Assembly: GCA_964449985.1 (NCBI GenBank)
Contig: CAYVCG010000067.1
Location: forward strand, 1 to 11,014
Direction of reading: 5' to 3'
Source: CAYVCG01 sp964449985
GTDB lineage: Bacteria > Bacillota > Clostridia > Lachnospirales > WRAX01
DNA length: 11,014 nucleotides
Below the pieces are notes generated by a model. That model saw only the letters and a program-made list of their open reading frames with translations. It did not search any database and was not told where the DNA came from. Shown here piece by piece: positions 6,267 through 11,014 of this stretch. The first letter of the stretch is position 1. Each line of letters starts with the position of its first letter. The translations under genes and the position numbers were made by a program.

Positions 6267-7355
6267 ATGTCGAAGTTAAAAATAGGAATGTTGACAGGCG
6301 GTGGTGATGCTCCTGGCCTAAATGCCGTTATATACGCTTTTGTTAGAGCGTGCCACAATACATTTGAAGATTGTGAAATAATTGGCTATAAAGACGGATA
6401 TAGAGGCTTATATTATAACGATTATATACCTCTTACTATTGAAAGAACATCCGGTATACTTCATAAAGGAGGAACAATCCTCTATAGTTCTAACAGGGAC
6501 AATCTGTTTGATTATGCCGTTGAAGAAAATGGTGTTAAAGTGCGTAAGGATGTTTCTCATATAGGTATTGAAAATATGAAAAACAATGGCGTTGATATGC
6601 TCGTTGTCCTTGGCGGTGACGGAACATTAACAAGCGCAAGGGATTTTTCGAAGCTTGGCGTAAATGTTATCGGTATCCCTAAAACTATAGACAATGATTT
6701 AGGCTCTACAGATACTACATTTGGATTTGATACGGCAGTTAGTATCGTAACTGAAAACATTGGAAGAGTTCATACAACCGCGGAATCACACCATAGGGTT
6801 ATAATCGTGGAGGTTATGGGAAGAAATGCCGGATGGCTTGCGCTTCATTCTGGCATTGCAGGCTCGGCAGACGTTATTTTGGTTCCCGAGATGCCTTATA
6901 AACTGCAAAGCGTCGTTGACAAAATAAAAGAACGCGATGCAGCGGGAAAGATGTTTTCAGTCATCGTTGTAGGCGAAGGAGCAAAAGAGCTGGGAGGTCA
7001 AGAGGTTGTTGGTAAAATAGTATCAGACAGTCCTGATCCGGTTCGCCTTGGAGGTATAGCGGCAAAGCTCGCAAGTGATTTAGAACCGCTCGTTAACCAT
7101 GAAGTCAGAAGTGTTCAATTGGGTCATGTTCAAAGAGGTGGCGAAACGTCATGCGCTGACAGGATTTTGTCTGTCAGATATGCTGTCCACGCTGTAAACC
7201 TTATCCAAAATAAACAATTTGGCAAAATGGTCTGCCTTAAAAACGGAAAGATGGATAGTGTTGATTTAAATGATATAGTTAATAATAAGTTTATAAAACC
7301 CGATGACGAGCTTGTTATCGCAGCTCAAAAGCTTGGTATAAGTTTTGGTCAATAA
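6267..7355 (+). CDS. pfkA: 6-phosphofructokinase, probably ATP-dependent
   Basis: The 362-residue cytoplasmic enzyme phosphorylates fructose 6-phosphate to fructose 1,6-bisphosphate, the committed step of glycolysis. The ATG at 6267 is preferred over an upstream in-frame start at 6213 because TGGAGG (6253-6258) sits correctly and the protein then begins SKLKIGMLTGGGDAPGLNAV, the normal family N-terminus. Visible motifs are GGGDAPG (11-17), the phosphodonor loop GGDGT (116-120), catalytic PKTIDND (138-144, base D142), MGRNAGWLA (184-192), the substrate Glu in VPEMP (E208) and GHVQRGG (286-292). Gly at 119 marks ATP use; pyrophosphate enzymes have Asp there. Lys at 139 instead of Gly is the form found in pyrophosphate enzymes and in some ATP enzymes, so it belongs to the G/K 'mixed' subgroup. 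It has its own promoter and terminator and looks monocistronic. Confidence 0.95.
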   Translation: MSKLKIGMLTGGGDAPGLNAVIYAFVRACHNTFEDCEIIGYKDGYRGLYYNDYIPLTIERTSGILHKGGTILYSSNRDNLFDYAVEENGVKVRKDVSHIGIENMKNNGVDMLVVLGGDGTLTSARDFSKLGVNVIGIPKTIDNDLGSTDTTFGFDTAVSIVTENIGRVHTTAESHHRVIIVEVMGRNAGWLALHSGIAGSADVILVPEMPYKLQSVVDKIKERDAAGKMFSVIVVGEGAKELGGQEVVGKIVSDSPDPVRLGGIAAKLASDLEPLVNHEVRSVQLGHVQRGGETSCADRILSVRYAVHAVNLIQNKQFGKMVCLKNGKMDSVDLNDIVNNKFIKPDDELVIAAQKLGISFGQ

Positions 7356-7360
7356 AAAAG

Positions 7361-7390
7361 AAAGGGCATCCATTTATGGGTGTCCTTTTT
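7361..7390. terminator. Bidirectional intrinsic terminator
   Basis: AAAGGGCATCCA (7361-7372), loop TTTA, and TGGGTGTCCTTT (7377-7388) form a 12-bp stem with two G-T pairs. On the plus strand TT follows the stem, completing a run of five Ts, six bases after the phosphofructokinase stop. On the minus strand the stem is followed by CTTTTTTATT, so it can also end transcription from the helix-turn-helix gene. It lies between two convergent genes, as expected. Confidence 0.85.
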
Positions 7391-7481
7391 GCAGTATCTA
7401 AAGCCTGCAAACTATATTATAGGGTATAAGTATGGCAAAATTAATTATACAAACGAAATACCGGCTATACAGCACAGGAAA

Positions 7482-8772
7482 TTAAATAGGCCTATATTCT
7501 CCGCTATAAATCTTCATAAGAATATTAGATACAAAGTCATTATCCTTATAGTTACTACGAATGTTATATCCACCCTCTTCAAAACCATTTTTAAATACAG
7601 ACAAAATGCTTATATCATCGCTAAACATAAATTTTGAACCATCATTCGCGGCTTCACTAGTTTTAATAGCAATACACCATAAATTTTGTTTAAGCCATAT
7701 TATCATATTACTAGGATTATGGCCATGGTTTAGCATTATTCTGTAGCGATTATCCTTCAGCAGTATATTTGTAGTATCTAAAATGTGCTGATAGTATTGC
7801 TTTCTTGACATCGTAACTGGCTTATTTAAAATAGCTGTCAAAGAAGTGTTAATTGTGTTTTTAAATCCCAAAGAAGATATTATATCATCAATGAATATAT
7901 AATATCCGCTTGCAAAGCTTTGCGGCGCCGCCTCTATATTTGAGCGCAGCGCATTATAAAATTCATAACATTGAATAGCTTCTTTTTTTGTGAGCATATT
8001 TTGTTGAAGCACTTCATTAAGCAAGTCTTCGCTCATAGTGCTAATGCTAAGGCTTTTTCCTGTAAAGTATATGGGCTCTTTGCGATCCGTGCTGTTTCGA
8101 ATTGTTGTTAATATCTTTGGCCTTATTGATTTTTTATCAGTAATAAGCATAGGCGACAAATCAGACCTAATTCTATAAATAATACTCAAGTATGCAGAGA
8201 TAGATAATTTGTCTCTATATATACAGCTATACATATTTACAGACTTTTTGTCGCATTTTAATNNNNNNNNNNNNNNNNNNNNNNNNNNNNNNNNNNNNNN
8301 NNNNNNNNNNNNNNNNNNNNNNNNNNNNNNNNNNNNNNNNNNNNNNNNNNNNNNNNNNNNNNATAGCAAAGGCATCCTTTCTGCCTTCAACACCTGTATA
8401 AACAGAGTGTTTTGCATTATAAAGCCCATTTTTGGAGTAACAAATCAGATCACCATTTTTATCCAATATGTCTTTGTTTAATATGAAACGACGGATACAA
8501 TCCTTAACATAATTTGGGCTATCGTTGTTTTCGTCTGAAAATATATCGGCGAAAAAGTCTTCAAGCAATCCAACGCCCATCTCTTTGTTTTTAGAAGCAA
8601 TATAATCTGCTACTTGTGCATAATGAGTAGAGTCAATGCCAAAATGTCTTGTTCCGTTTTTCCATTTGCTTATAGACGAACGTTCGATATTGATCGCCAG
8701 TGATAATTCCGAAATGGAAATCCCCAAAAGCTTTATCAAGTAACCCAATGGTGACAAATTGCTCCCTGCCAA
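7482..8772 (-). CDS. XRE-type helix-turn-helix protein with long unknown C-terminal part (interrupted by assembly gap)
   Basis: The N-terminal 136 residues and C-terminal 259 residues are visible on either side of 100 Ns. A helix-turn-helix lies at about residues 9-57, with ISELSLAINIERSSISKWKNGTR fitting the XRE pattern of helix, turn and recognition helix. The remainder shows no motif I recognise. It is rich in mixed helix and strand with few Gly and no membrane segment, so it may be a sensor or dimerisation domain. A TTG start at 8772 is preferred over ATG at 8814, since AAGAGGTGG (8779-8787) stands six bases before the TTG and nothing precedes the ATG. The two halves share a frame if the real gap is a multiple of three bases; a literal 100 would shift it. 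It follows the chemoreceptor gene by 45 bp on the same strand and could be cotranscribed. DNA binding is well supported; target and signal are unknown. Confidence 0.75.
8263..8362. other. Assembly gap (100 Ns)
   Basis: Exactly 100 undetermined bases interrupt the helix-turn-helix gene. The round number is typical of a scaffold placeholder, so the true length is unknown. Part of the protein's middle is hidden here. Confidence 0.95.
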
Positions 8773-8817
8773 GCCAAACCACCTCTTATATATTAGAAAA
8801 CAATTAATATGCATTTA

Positions 8818-10977
8818 TTAAATATTAAAATCACTAACCATCTCTGCGAGAAGCACAGACTGGCTGTTAAGCTCTTCGGCCGCCGCCGCAGATTCCTCTG
8901 ATGTTGCGGAATTTCTCTGGACAACCTCAGCTATCTGATTTATTCCTACTGTAATCTGGGAAATACCGTCAGACTGCTCTTTTGTGGAATTATATATGCT
9001 ATTTATAATCGTAGAAACCGAATTAGTGTCATCAACAATCTTTTTTAGAGATTGTGCAGTTAATTCAGCCGTGCGGGTGCCGTCTCCAATCTTGTCTATA
9101 GTATCCTCTATTAATATAGATGTATCTTTAGCGGCTTGTTGACTTCTTCCTGCAAGGGAACGAACTTCTTCCGCAACAACAGCAAAACCTTTGCCGGCAG
9201 CGCCTGCACGTGCCGCCTCAACGGCAGCGTTAAGAGCCAGAATATTTGTTTGAAATGCTATGTCATCAATAACTTTAATAATCTTTGAGATATTATTAGA
9301 GGCATCTTTAATTCCTTCCATAGAATCAAGCATTTTAAGCATTTCATTATTACCCGTTGTTGCATTTTCCATTGACTTAATTGAATACTCATGAGCAGTT
9401 TGCGCATCTTCTGCGGTTTTTCTTGTTTGCTCGTTTATTGTCAATATAGAAGCGTTCAGTTCTTCAACAGAGCTTGCTTGAGAGCTTGCTCCATTAGCCA
9501 AATCCATAGAAGATTCAGAAATCTGAGTTGCCCCGCCAAGCACGTTATCTGCCGAAACTTTTATTTCTGCAATGGTGTTTCTAAGCGTCTCTGATATGTT
9601 ATTTACGGAAATTTTAATAAGATTAAACTGCCCGTCATAATCGCGAGAAATACCGCTTGTTAAATCCTTATTTGCAATTAAGCCTAAAACTTCCGTTATC
9701 TCTCCTATATATGAACGAATCGAAGTTATCATTTTATCAAAGCATTTCATCATATTAGCAAAGCTTCCTTGGTAATTATTATTGACAGCAATGTCAAAAT
9801 CACCTACAGCGATACGGTCTAATATAGCATTAGCCTCATCAATAGGAGTGCTTACAGATTGAAGAAGATTATTAAGACCATTAGTAAGTTTATTCCAATC
9901 CCCTTTATAAAGATCTGCATTAACTCTTGTGTCAAGTTTACCTTTAATAGCACCTTGAATAAGATTATTAACGTCTTTGTTTAATGTAACAAGGTTGTTC
10001 TTTAATGTATTAAATTGTTCGTTTGCAAGAGCCTTCTTGCCAGGAAATTGTTCCAGATTATATGCGAAATTTCCTTCTCCAAATTCATTAAAGCCTGCCA
10101 GAATTTTTAATGTATCGTTGACTAATGCATCTACAGTGGAATTTATAGAAACAGCAACATCTTTGTATTCTCCCATAAAGATGCTTTCATCAATTCTTGC
10201 TTCAATATCACCCTTTGAAATCTCGTGCGACATAGTGTTTAGGCTGTTTGTTAATGATAATACAGTGTCCCTAAGCATAATAAGTGACTGAACGAGCTCA
10301 CCCACTTCGTCGTTGCCTTCCACACGCAAGTTCACACTCAGATTTCCTTGTGTAATTTCCTTAGCAGCTTTTCCGGCAGCAATGACAGGGCCGCTTATAG
10401 ACTTTGTTATTATCACAACAATAAACATGCTCAGAATAACGGCAATAATGGGCATGATTAGCGTTATAAGCTCAGACGAGACAATAGTATTGTTTGCTGA
10501 TGAAATCTGATCGCTTGAGCTGATATCCTCATTGTTAGATATCTGAGTAAGAACTTGGGAGGCATTCTCAAACGTAGGTATGTATGTAGTGATGAATAAA
10601 GAAAGAGCTCTATCTATATTATCTTTATCAAATGTAAGAATATAGCTAGCAATTTGTTTTCTTATTGGTGCGGCGTCATTAATATACTTTTCAAAATCAT
10701 CCATAAGCTTAGAATCCGCATGGGAAACAGTTTTAAACTCGTTTATTGAATCTACAAGGCGCTGTCTGTCCGAATTAGCTGAATCAATATAAGTCTGAAC
10801 GACAGAACGTTCATTAGAAGCAAGCGCAACAGCTAAATTTTTCTCAATAGAAAGCAAATCTTTTCTCATTTGCATAATAAGCTTTGTGTTTGGTAAGGCA
10901 TCTTCAGATAACACTTTAACACAATCACTGAGCTTTGCAACATTAACGTACGATATGGTTCCAAGAGCAACAAACAT
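8818..10977 (-). CDS. Methyl-accepting chemotaxis protein with six HAMP-like modules, N-terminus incomplete
   Basis: The 719 visible residues form a transmembrane chemoreceptor that controls the CheA kinase. Residues 1-10 are the end of the first membrane segment. An extracytoplasmic helical ligand domain of four-helix-bundle type covers about 12-168, and the second membrane segment lies at 169-191. A classical HAMP (about 196-245) is followed by five more HAMP-like modules, each centred on a short Gly motif: GNLS 211, GDIE 256, GNFA 302, GKLD 346, GDFD 392 and the divergent KDLT 437, spaced 44-46 residues apart. The signalling domain starts near 470, with the conserved hairpin tip about 572-608 (IAFQTNILALNAAVEAARAG, then GKGFAVVAEEVRSLAGRS). 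There is no C-terminal NWETF-type pentapeptide. An in-frame TAA (11007-11005) lies ten codons upstream of the first Met, and that Met has no ribosome binding site and starts within a membrane helix, so the true N-terminus is missing or broken. Confidence 0.92.
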   Translation of the reverse strand: MFVALGTISYVNVAKLSDCVKVLSEDALPNTKLIMQMRKDLLSIEKNLAVALASNERSVVQTYIDSANSDRQRLVDSINEFKTVSHADSKLMDDFEKYINDAAPIRKQIASYILTFDKDNIDRALSLFITTYIPTFENASQVLTQISNNEDISSSDQISSANNTIVSSELITLIMPIIAVILSMFIVVIITKSISGPVIAAGKAAKEITQGNLSVNLRVEGNDEVGELVQSLIMLRDTVLSLTNSLNTMSHEISKGDIEARIDESIFMGEYKDVAVSINSTVDALVNDTLKILAGFNEFGEGNFAYNLEQFPGKKALANEQFNTLKNNLVTLNKDVNNLIQGAIKGKLDTRVNADLYKGDWNKLTNGLNNLLQSVSTPIDEANAILDRIAVGDFDIAVNNNYQGSFANMMKCFDKMITSIRSYIGEITEVLGLIANKDLTSGISRDYDGQFNLIKISVNNISETLRNTIAEIKVSADNVLGGATQISESSMDLANGASSQASSVEELNASILTINEQTRKTAEDAQTAHEYSIKSMENATTGNNEMLKMLDSMEGIKDASNNISKIIKVIDDIAFQTNILALNAAVEAARAGAAGKGFAVVAEEVRSLAGRSQQAAKDTSILIEDTIDKIGDGTRTAELTAQSLKKIVDDTNSVSTIINSIYNSTKEQSDGISQITVGINQIAEVVQRNSATSEESAAAAEELNSQSVLLAEMVSDFNI

Positions 10978-11014
10978 TGCTAGTAGAAAACTGTAATGCT
11001 GCTGTTAATGCCGC

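Noticed and set aside
7380..7637. Plus-strand 85-residue open frame after the phosphofructokinase gene
   Set aside because: It begins inside the terminator hairpin and runs antisense to the helix-turn-helix gene; no ribosome binding site.
7482..8814. Frameshifted pseudogene at the helix-turn-helix locus
   Set aside because: The apparent frame change comes only from the 100-N placeholder. Both halves are open up to the gap, and a true gap divisible by three restores one frame.
9977..10291. Plus-strand 104-residue open frame in the chemoreceptor
   Set aside because: Antisense shadow of the HAMP-repeat coding region.

Overview
The window is AT-rich bacterial DNA, probably from a spore-forming clostridial Firmicute. 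The evidence for this is strong AGGAGG-type ribosome binding sites, a single-domain GerM-like protein, a stalk/AMIN/Amidase_3 cell-wall hydrolase, a clostridial-style Fur family regulator with a CHEH-type sensor region, and a TTG start with a good Shine-Dalgarno. No phage, plasmid, transposon, CRISPR, rRNA or tRNA was seen. One run of 100 Ns (8263-8362) is a placeholder assembly gap inside a gene.

Region 1 (1-2973, plus strand) is a tightly packed metal-uptake operon: a Fur/Zur-like repressor, a ZnuA-like binding lipoprotein, a ZnuC-like ATPase and a ZnuB-like permease. A strong promoter lies at the left edge. The genes are 19 bp apart, then overlap by 1 and 4 bp. The likely job is high-affinity zinc (possibly manganese) import under control of the first gene. 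Two metal-family motifs differ from the usual form: the third His ligand of the binding protein is replaced by an Arg motif, and a conserved Asp/His pair in the permease is swapped.

Region 2 (2930-3316) holds a small Cys-rich protein on the minus strand whose 3' end runs into the end of the permease gene. A 15-bp sequence matching a Fur/PerR-type box at 12 of 14 positions lies 49 bp upstream of its start. This suggests, by inference, that the small protein may belong to the same metal response.

Region 3 (3262-7390, plus strand) carries a secreted N-acetylmuramoyl-L-alanine amidase, a secreted GerMN-domain protein and 6-phosphofructokinase. The amidase and phosphofructokinase have recognisable sigma-A promoters. 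The region closes with a bidirectional terminator.

Region 4 (7482-10977, minus strand) carries a methyl-accepting chemotaxis protein with six consecutive HAMP or HAMP-like modules. Forty-five bases downstream of it is an XRE-type helix-turn-helix protein with a long unrecognised C-terminal part, interrupted by the gap. The chemoreceptor's extreme N-terminus is missing or disrupted close to the right edge of the window.
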